64,000 bases of DNA from Arthrobacter pigmenti (GTDB taxonomy: Bacteria; Actinomycetota; Actinomycetes; Actinomycetales; Micrococcaceae), in the NCBI RefSeq assembly GCF_011927905.1, contig NZ_JAATJL010000001.1, positions 1,674,001 through 1,738,000 on the forward strand. The letters are read 5' to 3'. Every line of letters begins with the position of its first letter. Positions within the stretch are counted from its first letter, which is position 1. A model generated the notes under the pieces. The model had not been told where the DNA came from. It saw nothing but the letters and a program-made list of their open reading frames with translations, and did no database searches. Position numbers and translations under genes: made by a program. Positions 56,520 through 64,000 of the stretch are shown in pieces.

Positions 56520-56992
56520 TACGGGAGGACTTCGCCGGTGGTCTCGTAGACGGCGATCTTGCTGATGCGCCTGACATGGCGCTCGGCACCGCTGAACGGT
56601 TCGGCGAGGAAGGCCTCCACGATCTCCGTGGCCTCCTCCAGGGAGTGCTGGCGCCCACCGAGCGCTACGACATTGGCGTCGTTATGCTCGCGGGCAAGCC
56701 TGGCGGTGTCGAGGTTCCACGCCAGCGCAGCCCGGACGCCGCGCACCTTGTTCGCCGCGATCTGTTCTCCGTTGCCGGAGCCGCCAAGCACAATGCCGAG
56801 GGAGTCCAGTCCGCCCAGTTGGTCATCGACCACCGCGAGAGCTGCGTTGATGCAGAACGCCGGGTAATCGTCCGCGGCGTCATATGCGGCGGGGCCGTGG
56901 TCCACCATCTCGTATCCCCTGCCGCTGAGGTGACGGACGAGGTGGGCGCTGAGCTCCATGCCGGCGTGGTCGGTTGCGATGTGAACGCGCAT
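56519..56992 (-). CDS. rpiB: Ribose-5-phosphate isomerase B
   Basis: 157 aa from ATG 56992 (MRVHIATDHAGMELS). It interconverts ribose-5-P and ribulose-5-P. As in the mycobacterial enzyme, the catalytic base is Glu (Glu76 in GGSGNGEQIAANKVRG) where E. coli RpiB uses Cys. The frame extends upstream to 57625, but that part is antisense to pepN and rejected. The nei start follows at the stop codon. Confidence 0.94.
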   Translation of the reverse strand: MRVHIATDHAGMELSAHLVRHLSGRGYEMVDHGPAAYDAADDYPAFCINAALAVVDDQLGGLDSLGIVLGGSGNGEQIAANKVRGVRAALAWNLDTARLAREHNDANVVALGGRQHSLEEATEIVEAFLAEPFSGAERHVRRISKIAVYETTGEVLP

Positions 56993-57160
56993 GTAGAAGA
57001 TCCATTCGAAAGAGCGTGCATTTCTTCGACCTAAGAGTACTTGCTGGCTTGGCCGGAGCCGGTAGCGCCGGATGGTGAAGGTGCGCGGTTGACGCGTAAG
57101 GTGGGTCACACCGCACCATTTGCGCGGCCAGATCCACTCCCCACTCTCGGAGGCAGCACC

Positions 57161-59722
57161 TTGCCAGGTATGAACCTGACGCGGGACGAAGCACGCCAGC
57201 GCGCGGCCACAGTCAGCGTCCACAGCTACGCCATCAACCTTGATCTCACCCGTGGAGATTCCGTTTTCGGCTCGACCACCGTCGTGTCCTTCGACGCCGA
57301 AGCGGGCTCGTCGACCTTCATCGACGCAATCACCGCGGCGGTGCACCGCGTCACCCTCAATGGTGTTGACCTCAACGTCGACGATGTGGCCGACGGCGTC
57401 CGCATCCGGTTGGATAATCTCGCGGCGTCGAACGAACTGGTTGTCGACGCCGACATGCTCTATATGAACACCGGTGAGGGACTTCACCGCTTCGTGGACC
57501 CGGTGGACAACGAGGTCTACCTGTACACGCAGTTCGAAGTACCCGATTCGCGCCGCGTCTTCGCGGTGTTCGAGCAGCCGGATCTGAAGGCAACCTTCCG
57601 TTTCACCGTGACGGCGCCGTCGCACTGGGATGTCATCTCCAACTCACCGACGCCCGCGCCGGTCGAAGCAGGCTCCGCAGAGGACGGCGGCGCCCGCTCA
57701 ACCTGGGCCTTCGAACCGACCCCCGTGCTCTCCTCGTACGTGACGGCTCTCATCGCCGGGCCATACCAGGCGGTACGCAGTGAGCTGACCAGTTCGGACG
57801 GCCGCATCATCCCGCTGGGCGTCTTCGCGCGGAAGTCCCTGATGCAGCATCTGGACGCCGAGAACGTCTTCAAGCTCACGCGCCAGGGCTTCGAATTCTT
57901 CGAGGCACAGTTCGGCACGCCGTACCCCTTCGAGAAGTACGACCAGCTGTTCGTCCCCGAGTTCAACGCGGGCGCCATGGAGAACGCCGGAGCCGTCACC
58001 TTCCTTGAAAGTTACGTTTTCCGCTCCCGGGTCACCGAGGCCACGATCGAACGCCGGGCCATTACCATCCTTCACGAACTGGCACACATGTGGTTCGGCG
58101 ACCTCGTTACCATGCGCTGGTGGAACGACCTGTGGCTCAATGAGTCCTTCGCTGAATTCATGTCCACACTCGCCTCGGCCGAAGCAACTGAGTTCACTCA
58201 GTCATGGACCACGTTCGCTTCGCTTGAGAAGGCGTGGGCGTACCGCCAGGACCAGCTTCCGTCCACTCACCCGATCGTCGCTCCGATCAACGACCTCGAG
58301 GACGTGCAGGTCAACTTCGACGGCATCACCTACGCCAAGGGCGCCTCAGTACTGAAGCAGCTCGTTGCCTGGGTTGGGCAGGACCATTTCATGCAGGGGG
58401 TGCGTGAGTACTTCTCGAAACACGCCTGGTCGAATACGGAACTCTCCGACCTGCTGACGGAGCTGGAAAAGGCAAGCGGCCGGGATCTCAAGGAGTGGTC
58501 CGCACAGTGGCTGGAAACAGCCGGTGTGAACACCCTGCGTGCCGAGATCGGTTACGACGACGACGGCGCCATCGCCTCCTTCGCTGTGCTGCAGTCGGCT
58601 GTGGCTGACTATCCCACGATCCGGCCGCACCGGCTGGCAATCGGCTTCTACAACCTCAACGACGACGGAAAGCTGGAGCGTTCCCATCGGGTGGAGCTCG
58701 ATGTCGCGGGCGAAAGCACCGACGTGCCGGATCTTCTCGGCCTTCGACGCCCGGACCTCGTGCTCCTGAATGACGACGATCTCGCCTACGCGAAGATCCG
58801 GCTCGACGAGCACTCCTTACGCACGGCCACCCGCCACCTGAAGGACTTCAGCGAATCGCTCCCCCGGACCCTCGTGTGGGCTTCGGCGTGGGACGCTGCG
58901 AGGGACGGTGAGACACCCGCACGCGATTACGTCGAGCTGATCCTGCAGAACATCGCCTCGGAATCGGACTCCTCCGTGGTCCTGGTGCTGCTGCGCCAAC
59001 TCGCAACCACGCTGACCTTCTACGTCGACCCGAATGACCGTCAGGCAATGGAGATCGCCGCAGCCGACAGCCTGTGGGATCTTGCACGCGGAGCTGCTGC
59101 AGGATCCGATTCACAGCTTCAGTTCGTCAAGGGATTCGCCGTACATGCGCAGACCGACTCCCAGTTGGATACGGTCGCGTCCATTCTGGACGGTTCGGAA
59201 GTACCCTCGGGTCTTGCAGTCGACGCCGACCTGCGCTGGGAGTTGCTGACTTCGCTGGTTGTAGGCGGCCGCAAGACGCAGACGGATATCGACGCCGAAC
59301 TCGAACGGGATGCGACTGCCACAGGTGCGCTGGCCGCTGCCCAGGCAAAAGCGGCCATTCCCACGGCGGAGGGGAAAGCCGCCGCATGGGCTGCCATCGT
59401 CGAAAGCTCGGACATGCCCAACGCGGCGCAACGATCCGCCATTGCAGGTTTCACCCGGGTACACGACACCTCCCTGCTCGAACCCTTCGCCGAGAAGTAC
59501 TTCGCCGCTGCAAAGGATGTCTGGGCCACCCGCACACACGAAATCGCCCAGCAGATCATCGTGGGCCTGTATCCGTCACGCCTGACCAACCAGTCGACAC
59601 TGGATGCGACGGAGGCCTTCCTCGGTACCCTCGATGCTGACCTCGCGTCGCTTCGCCGCCTCACCCTGGAGAACCGGGACGGGGTAGCGCGCGCACTCCG
59701 CGCTCAAGCCGCAGACAGGTAA
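57161..59722 (+). CDS. pepN: Aminopeptidase N (M1 family)
   Basis: 853 aa. Zinc metallopeptidase releasing N-terminal residues. GAMENAGAVTF and HELAHMWFGDLVT with the downstream NESFAEF Glu are intact; an ERAP1-like C-terminal domain follows. I chose the TTG start at 57161 (LPGMNLTRDEARQR), because GGAGG at 57149-57153 has 7-nt spacing to it and the family start is PG-NLTRDEA; ATG 57170 would be 16 nt from GGAGG. Divergent from rpiB, as Rv2467 is from rpiB in M. tuberculosis. Confidence 0.94.
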   Translation: MPGMNLTRDEARQRAATVSVHSYAINLDLTRGDSVFGSTTVVSFDAEAGSSTFIDAITAAVHRVTLNGVDLNVDDVADGVRIRLDNLAASNELVVDADMLYMNTGEGLHRFVDPVDNEVYLYTQFEVPDSRRVFAVFEQPDLKATFRFTVTAPSHWDVISNSPTPAPVEAGSAEDGGARSTWAFEPTPVLSSYVTALIAGPYQAVRSELTSSDGRIIPLGVFARKSLMQHLDAENVFKLTRQGFEFFEAQFGTPYPFEKYDQLFVPEFNAGAMENAGAVTFLESYVFRSRVTEATIERRAITILHELAHMWFGDLVTMRWWNDLWLNESFAEFMSTLASAEATEFTQSWTTFASLEKAWAYRQDQLPSTHPIVAPINDLEDVQVNFDGITYAKGASVLKQLVAWVGQDHFMQGVREYFSKHAWSNTELSDLLTELEKASGRDLKEWSAQWLETAGVNTLRAEIGYDDDGAIASFAVLQSAVADYPTIRPHRLAIGFYNLNDDGKLERSHRVELDVAGESTDVPDLLGLRRPDLVLLNDDDLAYAKIRLDEHSLRTATRHLKDFSESLPRTLVWASAWDAARDGETPARDYVELILQNIASESDSSVVLVLLRQLATTLTFYVDPNDRQAMEIAAADSLWDLARGAAAGSDSQLQFVKGFAVHAQTDSQLDTVASILDGSEVPSGLAVDADLRWELLTSLVVGGRKTQTDIDAELERDATATGALAAAQAKAAIPTAEGKAAAWAAIVESSDMPNAAQRSAIAGFTRVHDTSLLEPFAEKYFAAAKDVWATRTHEIAQQIIVGLYPSRLTNQSTLDATEAFLGTLDADLASLRRLTLENRDGVARALRAQAADR

Positions 59723-59730
59723 ACAGGCCA

Positions 59731-59779
59731 GTACAGATTGCCCGGGATTGGTAAGCCTGACCCCGGGCAATCGGTGTAC
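59731..59779 (+). other. Inverted repeat between pepN and osmC
   Basis: GATTGCCCGGG pairs with CCCGGGCAATC (59736-59746 with 59762-59772), 15-nt loop, with a flanking GTACA/TGTAC pair. It ends 10 nt before the osmC start and overlaps the TACCTT box, so it is either the pepN terminator or an operator over the osmC promoter. Confidence 0.5.
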
Positions 59780-59782
59780 CTT
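59777..59782 (+). promoter_or_regulatory. -10 box for leaderless osmC mRNA
   Basis: TACCTT, six bases, then ATG 59789. It overlaps the right arm of the flanking inverted repeat. Confidence 0.45.
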
Positions 59783-59788
59783 GGGCGT

Positions 59789-60283
59789 ATGAACCTCTCC
59801 GAACACCATTACCGGGTGGATGTCGTCTGGACCGGAAACCGCGGGGAGGGAACCACCAGTTACCGGTCCTACAGCCGCGACCACGAGGTGTCTTCGGCAG
59901 GCGTCCCAACGATCGAAGGTTCCGCTGACCCGACGTTCCACGGCAACGCGGCGCGCTGGAATCCCGAGCAACTACTCCTCGCCGCTCTTTCCCAGTGCCA
60001 CATGCTGTCCTACCTGCACATGGCGGCGAAGCACGACGTCGTCGTTGTCGGCTACCAGGATGCCGCTGAGGGCGTTATGCGACTGAATCCGGACGGAAGC
60101 GGCGAATTTGTGAGCGTAACGCTGAAGCCGCGCGTCACTATTCAAGGCGCCACGGGCAAGCACACCGCCCAGTCCATTCACCACGACGCCGCTGCCGCCT
60201 GCTTCATTGGGCGCTCAGTAAACTTCCCGGTCCGGCACGAGCCCGTTGTGCTCGTCGAAACGGTTGAGAGCCGGCAACGCTAG
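59789..60283 (+). CDS. OsmC-family peroxiredoxin-like protein
   Basis: 164 aa. Two conserved Cys, in SQCHMLSYLHMA (about residue 70) and AAACFIGRSVNFPV (about residue 136), form the peroxidatic/resolving pair of OsmC/Ohr-type enzymes, which reduce organic hydroperoxides. The sequence is closest to the YhfA-like/OsmC subgroup. Start ATG 59789 follows a TACCTT box by six bases. It converges with the epimerase over 4 bp. Confidence 0.9.
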   Translation: MNLSEHHYRVDVVWTGNRGEGTTSYRSYSRDHEVSSAGVPTIEGSADPTFHGNAARWNPEQLLLAALSQCHMLSYLHMAAKHDVVVVGYQDAAEGVMRLNPDGSGEFVSVTLKPRVTIQGATGKHTAQSIHHDAAAACFIGRSVNFPVRHEPVVLVETVESRQR

Positions 60284-61263
60284 GAAACCGGCGTCTGCCC
60301 GACCAGCCGTTGCTCGGTCCCGGGCGTAAGACCGGATTTTCTTTCCCGGTCAAGACCACGGTCCAGCTCATCATCGAGCACTTCCCGGATGGTGTCATCC
60401 ACAGAACGCAGGATAAGTCCATTGCGAAGTGCAGCAGCGGCAGAGCGCGTCGCGAACCCCTCGAAGCCCTCAGGAAGCCAGTGCGGCAGCGAGTCGGGCC
60501 CGGCCCAGTAGGATACGCCTTGCCGCGCCAACCACGATGGTGCGCACCACCGGAACTCGCCGGTGAACCCCGTGATCTCCGCAACTCTCGTGAGCAGGTC
60601 TCCGAAGGACACCGACGGTCCCAGCGCGTTGAATCTACCGGTCAGGCCTGCTTCAGCCGAGCGGACTATCCAGGCGGCAAGATCACGTACGTCGATGGTT
60701 TGGGTAGCAGCGTTTCTGATGTCCGGTGCAATCACCGTGCCGCCGCGAGCGAGCCGGGCGGGCCAGTAACCGAAGCGGTCGCTGCCGTCGCCCGCCCCGC
60801 AGATCAAACCGGGACGAATGATGAGTGCACGGCCCCCAAGTGCCGATGCGTAGACCTGCTCGCAGGCGACCTTCGCCTCCCCGTACTTCTCCCGCGGTGC
60901 CGGCCCCTCGCCGTCGTACGCCGAGAGAATGGCCGCCGACTCGTCCTGTCCCGGCGTGCCCTGGTCTGCATAGACAGAGCAACTGGACACGAACGTCCAG
61001 TGCCCGGCGTCGCTTCCCAGCGCGGTTGCGGCTTCGCTCGCATGCCGGGGCTCGCTGGTCACGTCGACGACGGCGTCCCACTTCTCTCGCAGATCGCTGT
61101 AGGCATCTTCACCGTCCCGGTCCCCCTGGACGAAGCGGGCTCCAGGCGGTGGAGGCCCGTGGGTCCCGCGGGCGAAGCAGGTCACATCATGGCCCGCCTG
61201 CAGCGCGGCCGCAGCCACTGCACGGGAAAGGAAGACGGTGCCACCCAGAACCAGAATGCGCAT
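60280..61263 (-). CDS. NAD-dependent epimerase/dehydratase family protein
   Basis: 327 aa extended SDR. N-terminal motif LVLGGTVFLSRAVA is the GGTxFLx form of the glycine loop; SSCSVYADQ and YGEAKVACE hold the Ser and YxxxK residues. This form resembles CSP41/isoflavone-reductase-like proteins more than GalE. Substrate unknown. The ATG lies six bases after a TAGGCT -10 box (leaderless). It converges with osmC by 4 bp and is divergent from mscS. Confidence 0.88.
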   Translation of the reverse strand: MRILVLGGTVFLSRAVAAAALQAGHDVTCFARGTHGPPPPGARFVQGDRDGEDAYSDLREKWDAVVDVTSEPRHASEAATALGSDAGHWTFVSSCSVYADQGTPGQDESAAILSAYDGEGPAPREKYGEAKVACEQVYASALGGRALIIRPGLICGAGDGSDRFGYWPARLARGGTVIAPDIRNAATQTIDVRDLAAWIVRSAEAGLTGRFNALGPSVSFGDLLTRVAEITGFTGEFRWCAPSWLARQGVSYWAGPDSLPHWLPEGFEGFATRSAAAALRNGLILRSVDDTIREVLDDELDRGLDRERKSGLTPGTEQRLVGQTPVS

Positions 61264-61269
61264 ACCGCC

Positions 61270-61275
61270 AGCCTA
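61270..61275 (-). promoter_or_regulatory. -10 box for leaderless epimerase mRNA
   Basis: TAGGCT on the minus strand, six bases before the ATG at 61263. Confidence 0.5.
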
Positions 61276-61354
61276 CGACGGTAACCTTGACCTGCCCGAA
61301 GAATCGCGGGCTCCCATTGCGCTTGTCGGCGCGCTTTCAGTGAGAGGTGTCCCC

Positions 61355-61972
61355 ATGCAGTTCCTGGACCAGCTTGGATACGGCGGGAACGTCATCGCTG
61401 CCGCATTGATTCTGCTGGCTGCGTTCCTCCTCTGGCTCGCACTCCGTGTACTGATCAACCGCTCGGTTCGGCGGGTCAAGAACGGGTACGAGATGTTCAA
61501 GAAGCCGCATTTCCGGTGGGCTCACCCGGTGCTCCGCAACCTCGACCACAAACGGCGGGAGCAGCGCGCGGAAACCATAGGTGCCCTGCTGCGCAGCGTA
61601 ACTGCCGTGACTATTGCGGTCATCGCCGTCATGACCGCTCTCGGGGAGCTGGGCGTGGAGATCGGGCCTATCCTCGCGAGTGTGGGCATCGTGGGCATCG
61701 CGATCGGCTTCGGCGCCCGCGAAGTGATCCGCGACGCCTTCCTCGGGTTCTTCATCACAATCGAGGATCAGTACGGCATCGGTGACACGATTGAGATCGG
61801 TGACACCGTAGGGGTGGTTCAATCCGTTGGATTGCGCATCACCCGCCTGGTCGATGAGAACGGCGCCATCTGGTACGTCCGGAACGGTGACATCATGAAG
61901 GTGGGCAACAGGTCTCAAGGGAACTACGTTGCGCCCGTAACCGAGGATGGAAAGGCTTCAGAAGCCCAGTGA
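61355..61972 (+). CDS. Small mechanosensitive channel of the MscS family
   Basis: 205 aa from ATG 61355, AGAGGTG about 6 nt upstream. Three hydrophobic segments (about residues 8-32, 80-100, 105-125) with the pore-lining pattern [17 protein letters not shown], then a beta domain with [16 protein letters not shown]. Shorter than E. coli MscS, lacking the distal C-terminal domain, typical of minimal MscS channels. The stop overlaps the next gene's GTG (GTGA), giving a channel-haemoglobin pair. Confidence 0.9.
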   Translation: MQFLDQLGYGGNVIAAALILLAAFLLWLALRVLINRSVRRVKNGYEMFKKPHFRWAHPVLRNLDHKRREQRAETIGALLRSVTAVTIAVIAVMTALGELGVEIGPILASVGIVGIAIGFGAREVIRDAFLGFFITIEDQYGIGDTIEIGDTVGVVQSVGLRITRLVDENGAIWYVRNGDIMKVGNRSQGNYVAPVTEDGKASEAQ

Positions 61973-62442
61973 GTGAGCAGACACCGGGACAAATTCCCGT
62001 ACCCTCTCGATTCGGAGAGCCGATAGCCCGGCTGACGCCCGTCGGTCCACGCTTTGACCAGCCCTCCTACACCGACAACTTCTACGAGGCCGTCGGCGGC
62101 CACGATACATTCTTACGTCTGGTGGACGTGTTCTATGACGGTGTCGCGGGCGATGAACTTCTCCGGCCGATGTACCCCGAAGAGAACCTCGGGCCGGCAA
62201 AGGAACGGTTGCTCATGTTCCTGGAGCAGTACTGGGGCGGACCCAAGACCTACGGTGAGCAGCGTGGCCACCCCCGCCTGCGGATGCGCCACCAGCCGTT
62301 CCAGGTCACGCCCGCGGCCCGTGACCGCTGGCTGGCGCACATGCGCGATGCCGTCGATTCGCTCGAACTTTCACCGCTTCACGAGGCCACACTATGGGAT
62401 TACCTTGAGCGCGCGGCCCATTCGATGGTGAACTCGGCCTAA
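61969..62442 (+). CDS. glbO: Truncated haemoglobin, group II (HbO)
   Basis: 157 aa, GTG start. 2/2 globin fold: N-terminal ~35-residue extension, [15 protein letters not shown] with TyrB10-type Tyr, [12 protein letters not shown], proximal His in RMRHQPF and the Trp of RDRWL (G8). The sequence matches mycobacterial trHbO closely. It likely binds O2/NO or aids redox; cytosolic. Translationally coupled to mscS. Confidence 0.93.
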   Translation: MSEQTPGQIPVPSRFGEPIARLTPVGPRFDQPSYTDNFYEAVGGHDTFLRLVDVFYDGVAGDELLRPMYPEENLGPAKERLLMFLEQYWGGPKTYGEQRGHPRLRMRHQPFQVTPAARDRWLAHMRDAVDSLELSPLHEATLWDYLERAAHSMVNSA

Positions 62443-62466
62443 CGCAGGATGATCAGGTGGGCTGTT

Positions 62467-63138
62467 TCAGAGGACGGCGGCACGCCGAACGAGGATGTGC
62501 CCGCCCGGTGTGCTGATCCGTGTCCAGCGTCCGTTCGTGAACACGTTCGCCTGCGCACCGGGTACGCAGAAGCCAAGCGCAAAGGCCCCGAATGCGGCCC
62601 CGGCGGGAAGTCCCGTTGAAACCTCGGCTACGTTGCGGCCCCAAACAGCTCCGCGGGCGTTGTTCACGATGATCGCTCCGTGGTTGCTTGGTACGCTCTG
62701 GGCGATCTCCCGAATTCCTTCTCTTGCATGATCGAGCAGCACATCCGTTGGAACCGTACCGGCAGGACGCCACCCCGAGCGCGGCGGCAACACTCCGGCC
62801 CAGGTCTCGGTCACCGTGGTGGGCGGCACGGACAGGACGAGGTCGCCTTCTTCCATCCGCGCGAGGCGGTCAGCCACCGATGCAAGGGCGACAGTCGTGT
62901 CGAGCCGGCTTGCTGCGTCCAGCGGCATGGTCCGCAGGCCCAGGACTGTGGGAGTTGCTTCGCCGAGGATCCGTGGTCCGAGAATGCAGACGTACGCCGC
63001 AAGTACGTTCGATGACGCCTGCAAGCGGACTGCCCCGTCTTCAGCTGCCCGCGCACGCCCCACGAAGGTCCTGAGGTCGGAAACCACCTGTGGGTCGGAA
63101 AAGGCGAGCTCGGACGTGTTGGTGGAAAGGCTGGCCAT
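62467..63138 (-). CDS. Conserved actinobacterial protein of unknown function
   Basis: 223 aa. N-terminal alpha-rich region (LRTFVGRARAAEDGAVRLQA) then a beta-rich part with DLVLSVPPTTVTETWAGVLPP and a C-terminal glycine-rich stretch (GLPAGAAFGAFALGFCVPGAQ) ending with a basic strand GGHILVRRAAVL. No catalytic motif recognised. It overlaps nothing and sits alone between glbO and tesB; a purine-rich GAGAGGAT precedes the ATG. Confidence 0.7.
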   Translation of the reverse strand: MASLSTNTSELAFSDPQVVSDLRTFVGRARAAEDGAVRLQASSNVLAAYVCILGPRILGEATPTVLGLRTMPLDAASRLDTTVALASVADRLARMEEGDLVLSVPPTTVTETWAGVLPPRSGWRPAGTVPTDVLLDHAREGIREIAQSVPSNHGAIIVNNARGAVWGRNVAEVSTGLPAGAAFGAFALGFCVPGAQANVFTNGRWTRISTPGGHILVRRAAVL

Positions 63139-63354
63139 ACCGCAATCCTCTCATCCACCCGGCAGCCGAAACCATTTCGTGTGACCTCCGGCCCTCGTTC
63201 GTCCCGTCAGCATTGAGCGTGCGATTGCACACCGCGTCCGCGGTTGAGGCGGCGGAGTGCGCAGTCTATTGTCAGTGGTGGCCCTGTAGCTCATCGACCG
63301 GTGGCGTGCGGCCTGTCACAACATCTGCCCCCGTGCAAGGAGCTAACCACCACA
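63139..63354. other. 216-bp intergenic region before tesB
   Basis: Divergent spacer between the unknown protein and tesB. I see no RNA gene or strong hairpin; it should hold promoters for both, but none is clear. Confidence 0.4.
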
Positions 63355-64000
63355 ATGTCAGCTGATCCCGCGCAGGATCCCACTGCCGCCCTCGTCAGCC
63401 TGCTCAACCTCGACAGCGCAGCGGGCGCCCAGACGGACGAGGAGATCTTCGTGGCGACGCCCGTGCGGCAGCCCGGCAAGAGGATCTTCGGCGGCCAGGT
63501 ATTGGCACAGGCGCTCGTTGCGGCAATCCGAACAGTCGACACAGTGAGATCAGTGCATTCCATGCACGGGTACTTCCTCAGGGCCGGAGATGCGGCCCTG
63601 CCAATCACGTTCGGGGTCCAGCGCCTCCGCGACGGGCGTTCCTTTTCGGCCCGCCGGGTTCACGCCTACCAGAACGGCGTGCCGATACTGTCGATGATCG
63701 CCTCCTTCCAGCAGCCCGACGACGGCATCACCCATCAGGAGCCCATGCCGGGCAACATCCCCGAACCGGAGTCCCTGCCCTCAACGGCAGACCTCCTGGG
63801 CAGGTTCGACCACCCGGTAGCGAAGGCGTGGGCGTATGACCGGCCATTCGACATCCGCCACGTCGATTCACCGCTTTATGTAGAGAACACAGGGGCAAAG
63901 GAACCGGTCAATGCCGTGTGGATGAAGACTTTCGGCCCGATGCCGGAGGATCCGAGCGTTCATCAGGCAGCCCTGGCTTATGCCAGCGACTACACGCTGC
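63355..64000 (+). CDS. tesB: Acyl-CoA thioesterase II, 5' part (runs off window)
   Basis: Open frame of 215 codons to the window end, beginning MSADPAQDPTAALVSLLNLD. Hotdog-fold TesB family: GKRIFGGQVLAQALVAA and VHSMHGYFLRAGD match the first hotdog repeat, with the second beginning near DYTL at the edge. It hydrolyses medium/long acyl-CoA. AGGAG lies 12 nt upstream of ATG 63355. The C-terminal half with part of the active site is outside the window. Confidence 0.93.
   Translation, partial: MSADPAQDPTAALVSLLNLDSAAGAQTDEEIFVATPVRQPGKRIFGGQVLAQALVAAIRTVDTVRSVHSMHGYFLRAGDAALPITFGVQRLRDGRSFSARRVHAYQNGVPILSMIASFQQPDDGITHQEPMPGNIPEPESLPSTADLLGRFDHPVAKAWAYDRPFDIRHVDSPLYVENTGAKEPVNAVWMKTFGPMPEDPSVHQAALAYASDYTL

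Noticed and set aside
56993-57625. Upstream extension of rpiB
   Set aside because: Antisense to pepN; rpiB homology starts at MRVHIATDHAG.

Overview
The window is GC-rich chromosomal DNA of an actinobacterium, most likely an Arthrobacter-like member of the Micrococcaceae. Support comes from GC-rich codon use, frequent GTG starts, many 4-bp stop/start overlaps, mycothiol-type and actinobacteria-specific families (DUF3000, DUF4233, DUF6167, DUF6421, acVLRF1, an Rv2466c-type nitroreductase) and gene order shared with Mycobacterium and Streptomyces. It is a gene-dense housekeeping region. I see no prophage, IS element, integrase, CRISPR array or toxin island.

Layout. (1) 1-4.86 kb: pyrimidine operon on the minus strand, pyrR-pyrB-pyrC-PH-like membrane protein-carA-carB (cut by the window edge), with a PyrR-binding RNA hairpin in the pyrR leader. 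(2) 4.9-6.2 kb: divergent PrsW-like intramembrane protease. (3) 6.2-17.1 kb, minus strand: rpsD, DUF948, DUF6167, alaS, ruvX, mltG, aroE, aroC, aroK, aroB, efp, nusB, linking translation, the shikimate pathway and cell-wall synthesis. (4) 17.3-24.2 kb: rarA divergent from an acVLRF1 ribosome-rescue hydrolase, then rpe, rsmB, fmt, def and a PD-(D/E)XK nuclease-like protein. (5) 24.4-25.6 kb: tRNA-Gly(GCC), tRNA-Cys, tRNA-Val and a second identical tRNA-Gly(GCC); a Gdx-type guanidinium exporter behind a guanidine-III riboswitch; and a tiny 35-codon gene with its own promoter and terminator. (6) 25.6-39.5 kb: zapE, sulfurtransferase-sufE, membrane-anchored alpha/beta hydrolase, USP-like protein, msrB, the DUF6421-SDR-threonine aldolase operon, DUF3000, an RNase D-like protein and the fadA-fadB beta-oxidation pair. 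(7) 39.6-50.7 kb: aldo/keto reductase, ndk, DUF4233, folC and ileS (behind a translational T-box), an SDR, valS and an Rv2466c-type nitroreductase. (8) 50.8-64 kb: clpX, clpP2, clpP1 (with a ClgR-like operator), tig, tRNA-Pro, tRNA-Gly(TCC), nei-type glycosylase, rpiB, pepN, osmC, epimerase, mscS, truncated haemoglobin O, an unknown protein and the start of tesB. This order closely follows the M. tuberculosis clpX-to-glbO region.

How the genes work together. Most clusters are functional units: UMP synthesis, chorismate synthesis, formyl-Met removal and translation initiation (fmt/def), Clp proteolysis with trigger factor, and fatty-acid oxidation. The regulatory RNAs are the clearest signals: a PyrR loop, a guanidine-III aptamer and an ileS T-box, all placed next to ribosome binding sites, which suggests control of translation initiation. 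At least eight genes have a TANNNT -10 box six or seven bases before the start codon, which predicts leaderless mRNAs.

The best candidates for undescribed biology are the DUF6421-SDR-aldolase operon, whose DUF6421 protein has an HDxxH plus EELRxD arrangement resembling a zincin metal site, the 35-codon transcription unit at 25.4 kb, and the orphan PD-(D/E)XK protein. Family names come from recalled sequence signatures; no database search was run.
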